Origin: Phymatolithon calcareum | Lineage: Eukaryota; Rhodophyta; Florideophyceae; Hapalidiales | Assembly: GCA_977006965.1 (NCBI GenBank) | Contig: OZ345383.1 | Location: 434,001 to 498,000, forward strand | DNA length: 64,000 nucleotides | Reading direction: 5' to 3' | Part shown: positions 42,440 to 53,912 of the stretch, in pieces | Layout: each line of letters opens with the position of its first letter | Position numbering within the stretch: the first letter of the stretch is position 1 | Notes under the pieces: generated by a model | Database searches by the model: none | Told to the model about the DNA's origin: nothing | Seen by the model: only the letters and a program-made list of their open reading frames with translations | Position numbers and translations under genes: made by a program

Positions 42440-42453
42440 CCCCCCCCCCCCCC
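42440..42453. repeat. C14 homopolymer in a poly-C tract
   Basis: CCCCCAA, 14 C, G, CCCC from 42433. On the other strand this is a G-rich, quadruplex-capable tract. Confidence 0.8.
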
Positions 42454-42479
42454 GCCCCATCTCTTTTTGTTCTTGTAGA

Positions 42480-42680
42480 CTAGTTTAGGGAACCGGAAGT
42501 CCAGGGTTTAACCAGGTCGAACTCCGGATGGAGCTCCTCACATGCGCGCTGGGTCAGGCCCGACAGCATTATAGGATGCGATTTGGCCGAGGGATGCACC
42601 CACTGACCCCTCTTGACACTAGGAAAGTTGCCCCAAGTGTCAGCAGATCCGTTGGTAACTTTTAAATACAAATCTACCTC
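42480..42680 (+). mobile_element. Family-3 retroelement 3' end, copy 1
   Basis: Ends GGAAAGTTGCCCCAAGTGTC, AGCAGATCCGTTGGTAACTT, TTAAATACAAATC. Same terminal block as 43560-43605 and 47156-47220, all on the + strand. Confidence 0.6.
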
Positions 42681-43559
42681 TATTCTTCCACCCGCTGACC
42701 GCGCATTACCGACACAGCTCTATTGAGTTCACTTAAATTCCGAATTCTGGCACTTGGCGGAGATCGAAATAAACTTAATTACGATACTTTCCAAAGTGTA
42801 TCCTCGAAAAAGCTGACCTCTCCTTCATCCAGACACATTGTGATGTTTCGTGCAACTGAGAGCTGAGTAGATGTTGAAGCCCAAGACCTGAGCGTCTTCT
42901 TCTTGAATCATTCGAATAGCCTTCTCTGTCTTTAGACGAATCAAAGTCACACAGGGCAGATCATTGAAACCCACATGAGAGTGTCAAGGCTTTCGAGCTC
43001 TTGACGTGAATACCACAATGTTATTGTCGATTTTTTCGTATGGCATTCCCAACGTGCGCATAATTACCCCATCTAGAAAGGAATTTCCACAATCCATCGC
43101 GCACGAAATGAGTGCAAGCTCTAATTTCGCCAACAGTTGATCGCTTTTGGCCAAGTCGGAAAACTGATTTCATTGCAGAGCCTCGCTCGAAATGATAGAT
43201 GCTTGATTAATACACATTTATGGTCACAACACGAGCACTTCCGCGAGGGCTTGATTTATCATATCGTTCCACCGTGATTGAGCTGGTGTTTCCGCCATAA
43301 ATGTATTGACGAAAGCTGTTTTCCTCGATCTTTACCTCTACGGATATGCCTTCCTCCATATGACGAGTTCGATCTATATAATGGATGTGCAAAGATCCCG
43401 AATGTCCAGAATAGTTGCCCGATCATGTCGTCCATGTCGTCTGCCAAGCTCCATAATTTTGCCGGGACCAGAGACTGTATACTTCTGTAGAGGGGCCTGA
43501 CTGATGAGCTGGGCACGAGTTTGGCTCTTCTTATTATTTTCTTCGCCAACACAAGCCTT

Positions 43560-43605
43560 CTCGATTTCCAGCAGATGCGCTGGTAACTTTTAAATAAAAA
43601 CTCCC
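43560..43605 (+). mobile_element. Family-3 retroelement 3' end, copy 2 (short)
   Basis: CCAGCAGATGCGCTGGTAAC then TTTTAAATAAAAACTCCC. Only the terminal block remains. 42681-44512 otherwise shows no gene I can support. Confidence 0.55.
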
Positions 43606-44512
43606 ACTTCTTCTTCTTCTAGATTCCCAGAAGTGAAAAAACGGAGGATTAAACAACAACTAATGGACAAATTATTAGAGTTGGACATAGTAATTACGAA
43701 GGAGATGAAATTCCGCCTCCTGAGAGGTGCGCTGCAATGCTCAAAGAAGCTGGAAAAGAGGGCAGAAGGAGATAAAAGAACGAAACGAGATGACCAGCTA
43801 CCGTGAGTATCCTAAAGGGTTTCCAACCCGTGGCACACCTTTGAGGGACCGTGTCTGAACATTGGCTGCATAGAGATATGGATGTTAAGCTCCCCGAAGG
43901 TCTGCACTTTGTTCAGCTTTGAGCTGTTATGACATCAAGTACCACTCGTGCTGTAGCCGTAAGGATTTGGAGTTTTTCTAGGACAACTTCGAAAACCAGG
44001 AGATGAAAGTGTTACACGCTTCTTCGGAAATGAGACTGCGCTATACGGGACGCTGATCTGATATCGGCAATCGTCGGCGTTGATGGCTTCTAAAATAAAA
44101 CCTTACAATACCCAGAAGTTGTTGGAACCCAAGATGTCAAGAAAGGATCATTGACAGAGCTCCATTTTGGAGTCTTGAAGCCCTTGAAAAGGCCGTGTTG
44201 CTCAAACAATAAATGATCCAAAATGAGTACTTTCTGATAAGTTGATGTTTACCAGCTTCCTCCAATAAATTTGCAGTTCTGCCACGAAAGTCGCAGTGCT
44301 CAATCCATGGCGTTTCTTTTCCAGTGCTGTCCTTAGTCAATGCTACCGAAATGGGTCGCAGAGTGCAGTAAAATGACACGAAATACTTTGCCCCGCCCGC
44401 GCCCCGCAAGTTTGCAACAGTATAATACTGCTTGGAGTAGCTTCGCGCAAAGGCAGCACAAGAACGCAAACACAACCCAAACGCCAAGGTCGCATGTACC
44501 AGACAGGCAACA

Positions 44513-45529
44513 ATGGCCCTCTATTCCTCCATAACATCGTCCAAGCTCTTCCCGCGCCCGAGTGCGACCTCCATTCCCGGCCTGCCGAAACCAACATCAT
44601 ATCAGCAAGTGCAGATCTTGAGCGACACTTCGGTTATGTCTCCCGCGCGGCCTACACGAGGAGATCAGACGTCTGGGTGTGCCAGCAAGACTCATGAGAT
44701 GTCGTCTCAACGACCTTGTGCAGATGTAATGAGGGAGGGCATGACCTTGCTGATACCTCTTGGAACGACGAGCACCGGCACAAAGAAGGGGAGCAAACCT
44801 CTGCTCGTTTGTTCCAATCAGGCGACGCGAGGAAATAAGACGCTCAAGCGCAGGACCAAATCTTTGCACTCGTTTTCCACAAAAGAGAAGAGAGGAAACC
44901 AGAAGTCGACGAAGGGGAGGACTAATCCCCTTTTGCCAACCCCGAAGCTAGTGCGAGAAAATTCGAATCCGAACCCCTCCCAGGACCTTTCCGCAAGTCC
45001 GAATGGCGAAACAGATTTTTCCGTCAAGTCTACTCCTCTTACCGATGCCAATGCGGACGGAAAGGAGATCGCAATCCTCTCTGAAGTCACCAACGCAGCA
45101 CCGGACACATCAGACGACTGTGAAATCCAGCCTGGACCACTATCCGGTCCAGGCGTTGTCCTGTCGAGCATCACAAGCCCTATTCAATCCTGCTCTGACG
45201 TTCAGTTACGGCAGAATGGCCCTCAAGACTTATCTTCCATTAGCCCAGTTTCCGCAGATGACAAAGAGATAGATCGTTCTCTCCCTGCTCACAAGATGCC
45301 AGCCCTGGTAGATATTATTTCAAAAAGCGAAAATGTGATCCGCATTGAGCTGACTGCTCCCCGAACGGGAGCTAGAAATATTTATTCCGTGCCCAAAGAA
45401 AAGCCTCCATTGCCCGCTCGTCTTCGGAGTTTCTTCTCGCGTCGCAAACTGTGCGGTGCTTCTGCGTTTGCCTACTTTCTTTTACCGCGTGAAGAGAGGA
45501 AATCCGTCCTTTTCTGGAACCGAGACTGA
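44513..45529 (+). CDS. Ser/Thr/Pro-rich hypothetical protein, 338 aa
   Basis: Single open frame from ATG 44513. Low-complexity and basic in the first half (many Lys/Ser/Thr, e.g. GTKKGSKPLL, TKEKRGNQKSTKG), more acidic in the middle (DANADGKEIAIL, TSDDCEIQPGP), then a more ordered C-terminal ~70 residues (MPALVDIISKSENVIRIELTA, KEKPPLPARLRSFFSRRKL). No signal peptide or known domain. Basic clusters could direct nuclear import. Length and composition favour a real, mostly disordered protein, with no functional clue from neighbours. Confidence 0.5.
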   Translation: MALYSSITSSKLFPRPSATSIPGLPKPTSYQQVQILSDTSVMSPARPTRGDQTSGCASKTHEMSSQRPCADVMREGMTLLIPLGTTSTGTKKGSKPLLVCSNQATRGNKTLKRRTKSLHSFSTKEKRGNQKSTKGRTNPLLPTPKLVRENSNPNPSQDLSASPNGETDFSVKSTPLTDANADGKEIAILSEVTNAAPDTSDDCEIQPGPLSGPGVVLSSITSPIQSCSDVQLRQNGPQDLSSISPVSADDKEIDRSLPAHKMPALVDIISKSENVIRIELTAPRTGARNIYSVPKEKPPLPARLRSFFSRRKLCGASAFAYFLLPREERKSVLFWNRD

Positions 45530-46849
45530 AGACAATGCTGCGTTGCTTGGCCCTGGTTACTTCCGCTTTCATTATCCAAGCACTGTTTCTTGCACAGCTT
45601 TGAGCTCTTCCCCATTTTGGTAAACGGAATCCGAGACAAGAATGTGTTCTCGGTTCTTTCTCACAAAGATTTCTGTATGCACTCTGTCCCCTCGTATTTT
45701 TCTCTGCTGTTCTCCCCGATGTTTTTACCATCCACACCATTTCAAATATCCTTGACTGGAGTAGATGATAAAGGCTCGGGGAAGAAGTAGAAACTAGAAA
45801 TATAAACGAAAAAAATAAATTTGTTAGTCGTCTTGCTCTTACTGAAGACCTTCTTCAAGTTTTATTTCGTCGATGATTTGCTGAACAGTAAAAGCTAGCC
45901 TTGTGCGTCCTTGGAGCCTAACCCTTCCTCATACTCGAGATTGAACTCTGATAGCTCTATTGCTGACATACGTTTCTCCCTGTGAAACTTGTTTTTCAGT
46001 AATAAAGCTGGAAAAAAGTAAGGGAAGAAGTGGGGCTGCCCCACTGGGGCAACATCTCGCGGCCTTAACGAATGGGCTCACAAACTTGCCTCATGAATTG
46101 AATCTGCTCAGTGGGTCCAAAAGAACTCTGCGCGTCAGATAGAGAACGACAGGAATATCAACCGAATTCGCGTAATAGCTGTATTCGGGCATCGACTGCT
46201 GAAGATGGCCTGAGATCGGTTAAATTCCTTTGCCAGGGGAAACATCTGTAGCAAAATAAGTCGTGAGTGGGATCGTAATCTACAGCTATATCTTAAGTAG
46301 GAGCACTGCCTGCATCCGAAAGGTGAAACAACCTTAGATGGGTGGAAGAGATGGTGCAAGAGAGGCGCCAGGGACTGTCCACGGTGGGACAATGCAGTCT
46401 GGTAATTTCACAATTATTTGAGAAAATAAGGTCGAAGAATAAAGAGCTCTTGGGAACTGTACTACCCGGCCATTCTACTGCGGAGAAGAGCTACCTGTAG
46501 ACACGCAATGTTTCAGGGGTGTAATGAACCACATTATCACCAACGACCTAAGAGCTCTATAACGGCTCCTTGCGATCTATCCACCGACACTGTCAACACA
46601 GTATGGTGAACGACTCTTCCAAGAGGAACTAACGGATTTATCGCAGACACCGACTAACACTCATCGTACTATTAGTCTAGCGTCGGTTAGTGCCCCCCCT
46701 TTTTTGTAGGGTCTTTAATTGCTCGCCGCCGCTCTTTTGATCGCATCTTAGACTAAGGCATCGCATCACAGAGAGATCACCGCTTTTTAAGATAAACCTA
46801 ACCCTTATCTTTTCACTCCCAGTGATTACATACCCTATTGTGGGTAGCA
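45530..46849. other. Intergenic, no gene seen
   Basis: No long protein-like frame and no recognised repeat. Confidence 0.45.
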
Positions 46850-47035
46850 CCTCAGGAAGCCTTGTCCGTACAATCTTCTTTCTTTTATTACAGGATATCT
46901 GAGATCCATATAGTGCGAGTTACTCAACATCTACGGGGACTCTAAGATGCTCCTAGACTGGAATCATTCTAGGTACTCGCGTAACTGCTTCCCGCGAGTG
47001 CTACTTGAAATTACAGCGTGTCACAGGACAGGGGA
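46850..47035. mobile_element. Abutting SINE-2 and SINE-1 fragments
   Basis: 46850-46912 carries SINE-2 pieces (GCACCTCAGGAAGCCTTGTCC, GGATATCTGAGATCC). 46913-47035 matches the SINE-1 body (CTCAACATCTACGGGGACTC, GGTACTCGCGTAACTGCTTC) at 33095-33180. Neither is complete. Confidence 0.65.
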
Positions 47036-47220
47036 GTAACTTTCCCCCTCGAGGTCCCGAAGGAGACCAGAGGTGGGTTTTTGTAGTCCACTGAGTCGTG
47101 TTACACCAACAAGAAAAGAAAACCCCTTCAGGACAGAATCTAGCCAAAACCCCTTGGCCTTAGGAAAGTTGCCCCGAGCTTCAGCACATGCGTTGGTAAC
47201 TTTTAGATAAAAATCTGCTT
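47036..47220 (+). mobile_element. Family-3 retroelement 3' end, copy 3
   Basis: Ends AGGAAAGTTGCCCCGAGCTT, GCGTTGGTAACTTTTAGATA, AAAATCTGC, matching 42620-42680. Confidence 0.6.
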
Positions 47221-49032
47221 TTCTTCTTCCTTGTGGGCTTTGACAATGGAGTGACACAAGCAATATTATTACCAAGATGCTGCCGTAATACGTCCAGGCA
47301 AACAAGAAAGCTTAGTAGAACTCACTTCAACTCTCCCGCTCATCTGACCAAACGCTCATTTCGTAAAGGGGGACTGGAACCTTACTGTTTCCGCAACAAT
47401 CTTCGGAGCAATGCCAGGTGATAGGAGTCGCAGAGAATGAGCACACTTGGGCTGAAGGTCGACGCCCTCTTCGGCGTGGGAAGTAAACCAACTCGCCAAG
47501 CTGTTAATCTCGGCGAGAAGATTCACTATCTCAACGCGGTCCTCAAGCCACCGATTTCCCCTCTGCGATAGTTGACGGCCCGCAATACAAAGAATTTCCC
47601 ACCAGGCGTATTCTTCCGCGCTAAGAGGGCCGATAGAATCCATCAGAGAGGTCAAGGACTTAACTAGTAGTCTGCAATCTCTCGAAATGCCCAAGGTTGT
47701 CGACAGGCACGACGTTCAGCGGCCGAGTAACAGCGGAGAGTTTCTCGTCCTTCTCCGTCAGTAACGGGGGAGCAAAACAAATTAGGCATTGTCCCTTCAT
47801 GCGTCCAATGCGCTCGCATACAGGGCTGTATGTCCCCCAGCATCCCTGTGAGCGATATGCTCCTCTACGGCGAGAGCCCCCACAAATAACCCTTCGGAGC
47901 ACATCTTCGCAACCATCCCCTTTGATACATGAGTCCCATTGTACCGATGCGCCCAAACTCTGTTCTCGATTCCGGCACCTTGTTTCCTGTAGAAAGCTTT
48001 CGACCCCGACCCCGACCCCGACCACAGGTGCCGCTTACTCAACGAAGCCCTTCCGCTTGAGAGATGTAAAACCCGCGTACTTTCCCATGCTTCACCGCAC
48101 ATGTTCAGATGAGCCACGGAAGGCTATACCAAATTAATACAGTTGGCACCAATGGCAATCTTCGCAAAGGTGTCTCGTCGTCTGTGACATATCGTCGCCC
48201 GCGGTGCCATCGGCATTTTCCCCAACAGCCGCATGACCATTGAACAAACGGATTCCCAAGCATCCGACTTAGCACGTATTCAGCCCGAACAACTTTCCCC
48301 CTTCTCGTCGCCAACATTTTTCACGAGCATCATAGCCCAGGCCCAAGAGCTGCAAATTTACCTCGATAATCCCTTTGGCATGCATTGCATTTAGAAATGA
48401 CATTGTGGTCTCCTCACTAACACCTTATCTGATAGCATCATCGACCAACTTCTTATCGACGTCTAATAGCGGAAATAGCTTCATATCCAATAGAAGGAGT
48501 TGAGCAGGTACGGCGTCCGCAACGTTTGGTACCACGAGTAGAAGCACATGCTTGCAATTCGGCTAGAGGTCTAGGTTCTCACGAGCACGGGGAAGGCTCT
48601 TGTATGGCCGATAACTATAAAGCTTCTGCATCCACGCGAGTGCGCCCCCACGACAGGCAAGAGTCCTATTGGGCTGACCGTACACGATTGGACACTAAGC
48701 AGAGTGAGCCATGTCCGTGACTTGCTACAGGCACATCTTGCTGATGGATACTACAATCCCGTGCGACATTGTTTGCATCCACACGTAACGGAATTCACGA
48801 TGTCTCTTCATAGCAAAAATTTGACCCCACCTGTAGTACAACACAGATGGGGTCGAAAGTCTTCCGGCCCGTGGATTGGTGGCGTGGAAGGACGTGAGTG
48901 GAAGATATGTATGACCTCGTCGGCGTGTTTACGAATGGAAATGAACTTGATGGACAAAAACGGAACATTCCAGCCGTCACATTTATCACTGCTGGCACAT
49001 CATGCACATCATGCACATCATGCTCACCCGAC
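47221..49032. other. Intergenic, no gene seen
   Basis: Short (CCCCGA)n at about 48001-48022 and a CATCATGCA triplet repeat at 49001-49023. No supported gene. Confidence 0.45.
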
Positions 49033-49039
49033 TATAAAA
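49033..49039 (+). promoter_or_regulatory. TATA box of the SDR/epimerase gene
   Basis: Canonical TATAAAA, 65 nt upstream of ATG 49104. Confidence 0.5.
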
Positions 49040-49103
49040 TGGCAGTCATGAGAGGCAGAAACGTTCGAACAAGCTACCAACGGCAGACGCCTTGACAATC
49101 ATA

Positions 49104-49958
49104 ATGACTATCGGAACTCACGACCTCCTCATCGTCGGAGCTGGTACCCTCGGCAAGCATGTGGCTTTGCAGTGGCACGCAAAGCACCCTACAGCCCGCA
49201 TTGTCGGTGAGACCATATCTACTCGCGCCCATGACTCGCTTCGCAAGCACAACATTATTCCTCGCACCCAAGCAGATGGCGTGAAGGACCCATCAACGTT
49301 TCCGTACGTCGTGTTCTGTGCGCCACCCTCGAACGACTATGCAACACACGCTGCGCGCTGTGCGTCTCTGGTGTCAGAGAGCGGTCGCCTGGTCTTCACG
49401 TCCTCGACCTCAGTCTTTGCCAACAATCCGGAGGTTACCGAAGACTCTCCTCTGAGCGACTCCCCACGCGCCACCCGAATTATTTCCGCTGAGCGCGAAA
49501 TTCTTGCCCGTGAAGGCACAGTGCTGCGACTTGCCGGGTTGTATGACGAATCGACGAGCGTCATATCCGAGATTCGCAACGGTGTTTCTTTGAGCACACC
49601 GCATTCTGTAGTCAACTTAGTGCATTATGTGGACGCGGCACGTGCAGTTGTCTCTGCGCTCGGCAACACGGATAGCAGACTTCTCGGCGCTGCACTGATC
49701 GTCTGTGACGGGTCGCCTATAACAGTTTTGCAGACTTATGAGCACTGCCTCCGGCTCCCGCAATGCAAGGGGCGAGAAATGCCAAAGTTTCAGGGGCTTA
49801 TACCGCAATTGCGCAAGCGATGCGACAACTCTCATACACGACGTTTGCTAGGCTGGTCGCCTCTGTATCCGTCTTTTGGAAAGTGGGTGGAATCTTGTCG
49901 CGGGCAAGCAGAGGAGTCGGCTTTCAACGATGTTCTCGAAACTGTACAAGCTAACTGA
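49104..49958 (+). CDS. NAD(P)-dependent epimerase/dehydratase-like protein (atypical SDR)
   Basis: 284 aa. ATG 49104 chosen; the frame opens four codons earlier only at a TTG. N-terminal Rossmann motif DLLIVGAGTLGKHVALQWH. A second strand region (FPYVVFCAPPSNDY), then GRLVFTSSTSVFANNPEVTEDSP, where the usual SDR YxxxK is replaced, as in the YeeZ-like atypical SDR5 group. Then VNLVHYVDAARAVVSAL, the HvdD element of epimerases, and a C-terminal segment ending SHTRRLLGWSPLYPSFGKWVESC, typical of sugar-nucleotide epimerase tails. Substrate unknown. Single exon, with its own TATA box. Confidence 0.85.
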   Translation: MTIGTHDLLIVGAGTLGKHVALQWHAKHPTARIVGETISTRAHDSLRKHNIIPRTQADGVKDPSTFPYVVFCAPPSNDYATHAARCASLVSESGRLVFTSSTSVFANNPEVTEDSPLSDSPRATRIISAEREILAREGTVLRLAGLYDESTSVISEIRNGVSLSTPHSVVNLVHYVDAARAVVSALGNTDSRLLGAALIVCDGSPITVLQTYEHCLRLPQCKGREMPKFQGLIPQLRKRCDNSHTRRLLGWSPLYPSFGKWVESCRGQAEESAFNDVLETVQAN

Positions 49959-51465
49959 GACCGTGTACCATGAAGTCTTCTGAACTATTTTGGTCCACGC
50001 TAATGTAACGGTACCTTTCTGCGAAGCAGGAGAGAAGACAATATTAGTAGTGGGATTATTTTGTGAGCTGTTCGCTCCAGAGGCAGGACCTATAAAGCCC
50101 TAGGGATGTTTAATCTATGACCCCATCACCACCCATCCGCCGTGGGGACAAAGTTTAAATTCTCCTTCAGAATCGTCACACTTTTCTCGTCATTGTGCGC
50201 TTACAAGTCTGCTCTTGACACAAGTTGAGAACACACTCAAGTTCTTATGTATTGGGATAATTTTCCAGTGTAATCTTGCAACTCAAGTCAGAATGGCATA
50301 AGAAGAAGGCAGTCGCCATGTGTGATGGTGCAACAGAAGAGCAGCGGGTAGATTGGAGATTATCTTGTCAATGTCGGTGTGGAAGGAAATTACTCTTCGT
50401 GAACATCCTAGTCATGAAAACTATGACATTCTTTCAGTTAAGGGATGCTTCTTCGCTGGCATTTAAGAAGGTGCACGATCACAGTATCTGAGGGGTCCCG
50501 TTTCTGACCACGCGTTCCTTGTATTACGCACGTTCCCACACAGAGGAATATACTTAAGTTGTCTTGGTGTCTTGGCTACGCAGCGCGAATGAAGGCTCAG
50601 CTCTTAGCACATAAATCATCGATATGGCACTTTTACATCGAGGCACCCAGCAGCACTTGGATTTGCAGGCCATTTTTATTGCAGACATCAATGGCGCATT
50701 TGAAAGTTCCCCAAGAGATGGAGCTTCACGTATTCTCCTTTGCTCCTCGAACATTAATGTTCCCGAGCTTTGCCCCCTTGCAAAATTATTGAAATGCTAT
50801 AATGCCAACCAATTCCGGAGCTTGTGGAGTACGTCATGTCGCCGGATAGTGTCCCATGTAGCCCTGTTACTCTGAGGTGGAGATTTGGGAGCTTTTAAAT
50901 TAAACTCATGAAGTATCCTCGCGCACAACAGCGCGGGATTGCTTCAAAATTTTAATCCAAGCACATGTAGCCGCGAGGTCGTCAACCGATTGAGTCATTA
51001 GTCCTATTGGACATCGAGGTGTTACAAAACAAGAGACAAAAGCACTTCGATTCTGTGCACATTGCAAGGAACCTTTTCCATGGTTCAGCTTGCCAAATTA
51101 CTTTCATCGGTGATAGTACTTGCAGCCGTCAACTGCATAAAGTACATATTTTTATAGCATAATTCAGAATTCTGTTATTAATAACAAACCATTGGTTTCT
51201 CTCAACTAAATGGTCACCCACCAGGCACTGATTGGATAGATTGGGATATCTGTGTTTCATAAATTCATTGAATTTAATGTCTGCAGTACCCAAGCTGCAC
51301 TTTCCGAAATTCTCATGGTGCACCGCTTGCCAGCTCGTCTCGTCTGGGACAATTGTCCCAATCTTCTCGTTGCCGATGGCAGATACGAAAGCTACCACAG
51401 GCAGAGTCAACAACCTGCGAGGAAGCTGACCGAATCACGAAGGAAAGTTGCCGTCAACCCTCGCT
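49959..51465. other. Intergenic, no gene seen
   Basis: A retroelement-like tail (TTTGGGAGCTTTTAAATTAAAC) sits at 50888-50910. Nothing else supportable. Confidence 0.45.
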
Positions 51466-52890
51466 ATGGCGTGTTCGAATTTCAACCCAGGTTCTCCCTT
51501 CGGAATTCCTTTAACATCCTTTCCTCCAGGCATGCGTTGGACAACTGTGCGTGACATGCTGCACGAAATGATGGCCGACCTTCACCGTGGCTGGGTACAA
51601 GATTATCTCTTACAGCATAATGCGAGCGATGACGCCAGGATACTCTCCTCACCTTCGCAACTTTCCAAGTCCGTCACATTCACATTCACTTGCATATTGG
51701 ACGTCACTCGTGCGCAAAGCTTCTCAAACCTCGACGTTCTGAGCAACTTTATGATGCTACCCGCATTCAAAGTCGACGACATCAGCGCTGGGGTGTCCAT
51801 CGAGCACTACACTGGAACCGGGGTTCCTCCGGAGGTCATCGTTCGCGAAAAGCGCTTCCAGCATTACGTGCGCAACGACAGGACTGGCGCCATCTGCACC
51901 GTAGCGCTCGACGATGAGAAAGGTACTGTGGAATTGTTATTCATGGCACCTCTTCCAGTTTCCGCACACGCGCATGTTCAATTCGAATCTAGTCGTTTTT
52001 TCAGCGCTTTCACAGCCGGCTCAGTCGATTTTAGCGTTCTGGAGCAATGCTTGACAAGCCTAGCGGTGGGATACTCCACCCGGGGGCCCACCCCATGTGA
52101 TTGTAAAGAATTGGATTGTGCTGAATGTTGCAATGGTTCCGAAATGGTGGTTCGCTCTTCTGTGCGGAAACCACATATCATGGACTACTTGCAATTAGGT
52201 GACTTTTACACCAAGACCGTTATTAGCGTATACGACAACGGTACGCTCCTGCATGCCAATCCTGTGTTTGGGTACACTTCGCGAAATGTGGGAGCGGAGG
52301 ATTCCACTGTTGACAAAATGGTGATGTGGGCTATGGCTGAACGACTTGGTCGTTTACACCCCGTGGCCCCAGCTCCCATTCAATTTTCTACCGACAATTT
52401 TGATGAGGCCGAACCGGAGCAGCCAATATCCAGTTTCGATGACGGGACATCTGTGTGTGATGTTGACAACGTCTTGTTTGGAGATTTGTGTGACACTCAG
52501 GAAAATCACATTTTGTGCGGGGTACGGCCTATAGTGTCGGCAGAAGACGAACTTGTAAGTCACCCTGTGCAACCTTTGTCAAATACTTTGGAAAGCGTTC
52601 CGTGCGAGAGCCTGCCATCGGTCCAGATTCTTCCAATTAATTTACCTGTGCTCTACACACAGTCTAACCGAGGAGCGGTGCCAATAGCTCCTGCTCCGCC
52701 TGGTGCGACGAAGGGACTAGCAAAACGGAATTCAAGTGCGTTGGTAGCGTGCGCATTCGAGCATAAACGGCTTGCGAAAGTGGAACAAAGGAAAATTCGG
52801 AAGAGGGAAGCAGCGTTTCGAAGTAATGCCAAGAGAAGTGAGAGGCGACGACTTGCTCGGATTCAGAAGCTTGCACCACAACATGAATAA
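51466..52890 (+). CDS. Unrecognised protein with bZIP-like basic C-terminus, paralogue 1 (474 aa)
   Basis: Starts at ATG 51466 (MACSNFNPGS); the frame begins at a TTG six codons earlier, but the paralogue also starts at the equivalent Met. Conserved N-terminal block: FPPGMRWTTVRDMLHEMMAD, LHRGWVQDYLL, SDDARILSSPSQLSKS. The middle has paired blocks (VPPEVIVREKRFQHYVRNDR) and a divergent acidic stretch. The C-terminus (435-462) is strongly basic: KVEQRKIRKREAAFRSNAKR, resembling a bZIP basic region (NRExAxRSRxRK) but with the invariant Asn replaced and no leucine heptads after it. A nuclear, nucleic-acid-binding role is plausible inference. The paralogue lies inverted at 60519-61961. Confidence 0.75.
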   Translation: MACSNFNPGSPFGIPLTSFPPGMRWTTVRDMLHEMMADLHRGWVQDYLLQHNASDDARILSSPSQLSKSVTFTFTCILDVTRAQSFSNLDVLSNFMMLPAFKVDDISAGVSIEHYTGTGVPPEVIVREKRFQHYVRNDRTGAICTVALDDEKGTVELLFMAPLPVSAHAHVQFESSRFFSAFTAGSVDFSVLEQCLTSLAVGYSTRGPTPCDCKELDCAECCNGSEMVVRSSVRKPHIMDYLQLGDFYTKTVISVYDNGTLLHANPVFGYTSRNVGAEDSTVDKMVMWAMAERLGRLHPVAPAPIQFSTDNFDEAEPEQPISSFDDGTSVCDVDNVLFGDLCDTQENHILCGVRPIVSAEDELVSHPVQPLSNTLESVPCESLPSVQILPINLPVLYTQSNRGAVPIAPAPPGATKGLAKRNSSALVACAFEHKRLAKVEQRKIRKREAAFRSNAKRSERRRLARIQKLAPQHE

Positions 52891-53576
52891 TGTGATTGGA
52901 GTGTAAGGGTTTTTTATGGTGTGAGCAACACACTACTTTGCCACGTCGGACGACAGCGATGCCGCTCGGTTTTTCTTCCGTTACAGTCCTTGTTTCCGTT
53001 GCAAGCCATCGCGTTCTCAGTCGGACAGAAAGCGATTAATAGCGTCATCCTCTGCGGCCTATGGTATTTTTTCATCACGCGCGAGGCAAAGATCTACATG
53101 TGATTTTCTTCTTTGCGGACAACAGTTCTTTTCCAACACCAGTAGGTGGACCTTCGCTACGGCATCCAGCGTGAGATTAAGCAGAGCAATGGACTGTTAA
53201 AAATGGGGTAGACGTCACCCATCGCGAGAGTTGTGAGACAAGTAACGATGAGAGGCTTAAGGGATGATTGTTCAATAAAGCGAACAGTGGGTGATGGAGA
53301 AGCTTCAGCTGAAAGTCGTCGGTCACCAGCAATTATGAAGATGCTACTGCTGTAACCAGCGGAAAAAGAACTGGTGATCAACTTGGCAGTATTGTCTCAC
53401 TGATATCTGCGCGCAATTGACACTGCTTTGGTATACTCGTGTACTCAGCATTGCTTTTCCCGTGATTGTTTATCACTCACGAGCAGAGCGATACTGTTTT
53501 GCATATGCTGTCCATCAGTCGTTCTGTCTGCCTAAGTTAAATGAGCGACATTGCATCTCCATAGGTCGCGGCTAAA
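52891..53576. other. Intergenic, no gene seen
   Basis: Plain spacer between paralogue 1 and a short frame. Confidence 0.45.
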
Positions 53577-53804
53577 ATGACGATCGAAATTCCCACAAAG
53601 GAGAGCTTTGTGGAACACGCTACTCGTCACGTCGATGCAAGGAGTGAGCAATTACTCGTTGATGTCGTGAAGGGAAAGATTATCACAAGTTTGCAAGAGA
53701 ACGGAAAGCAAAACAGTGTTTTGATTCGTCCGGCAGGAGATGTCACTACGTGTCGCTTGTGGCTGTCTGCGGCTGTAGACGTTTCTCGCAGTGCAATTTT
53801 TTAA
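53577..53804 (+). CDS. Short 75-aa frame cut by a SINE-2 fragment
   Basis: MTIEIPTKESFVEHATRHVD... looks protein-like and soluble, then meets a stop at the edge of a SINE-2 copy (53806-53912). It could be the 5' part of a truncated gene. No family recognised. Confidence 0.25.
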   Translation: MTIEIPTKESFVEHATRHVDARSEQLLVDVVKGKIITSLQENGKQNSVLIRPAGDVTTCRLWLSAAVDVSRSAIF

Positions 53805-53805
53805 T

Positions 53806-53912
53806 CCAATTTTAAAAAAGCCCAAGGCTACTGCTTTTGTGGAGCTCACGAAAACGCACCGCCAGAAAGACGGACGGAAAATCTTAGGATCTCAGATAAT
53901 CGCATTTCAGTT
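53806..53912 (-). mobile_element. SINE-2 fragment
   Basis: The minus strand reads ATATCTGAGATCCTAAGATTTTCCG, TCTGGCGGTGCGTTTTCG, GAGCTCCACAAAAG and GGGCTTTTTTAAAATTGG, following 35185-35330 with the central GAGGAAGCC block reduced. Confidence 0.6.

Noticed and set aside
44137-44487. 116-aa minus-strand frame
   Set aside because: It begins only at a TTG, has no motif and a composition unlike the real genes here.
47797-48137. Opposed short frames around 47.7-48.1 kb
   Set aside because: Both strands are open without protein-like conservation or start context; treated as chance.
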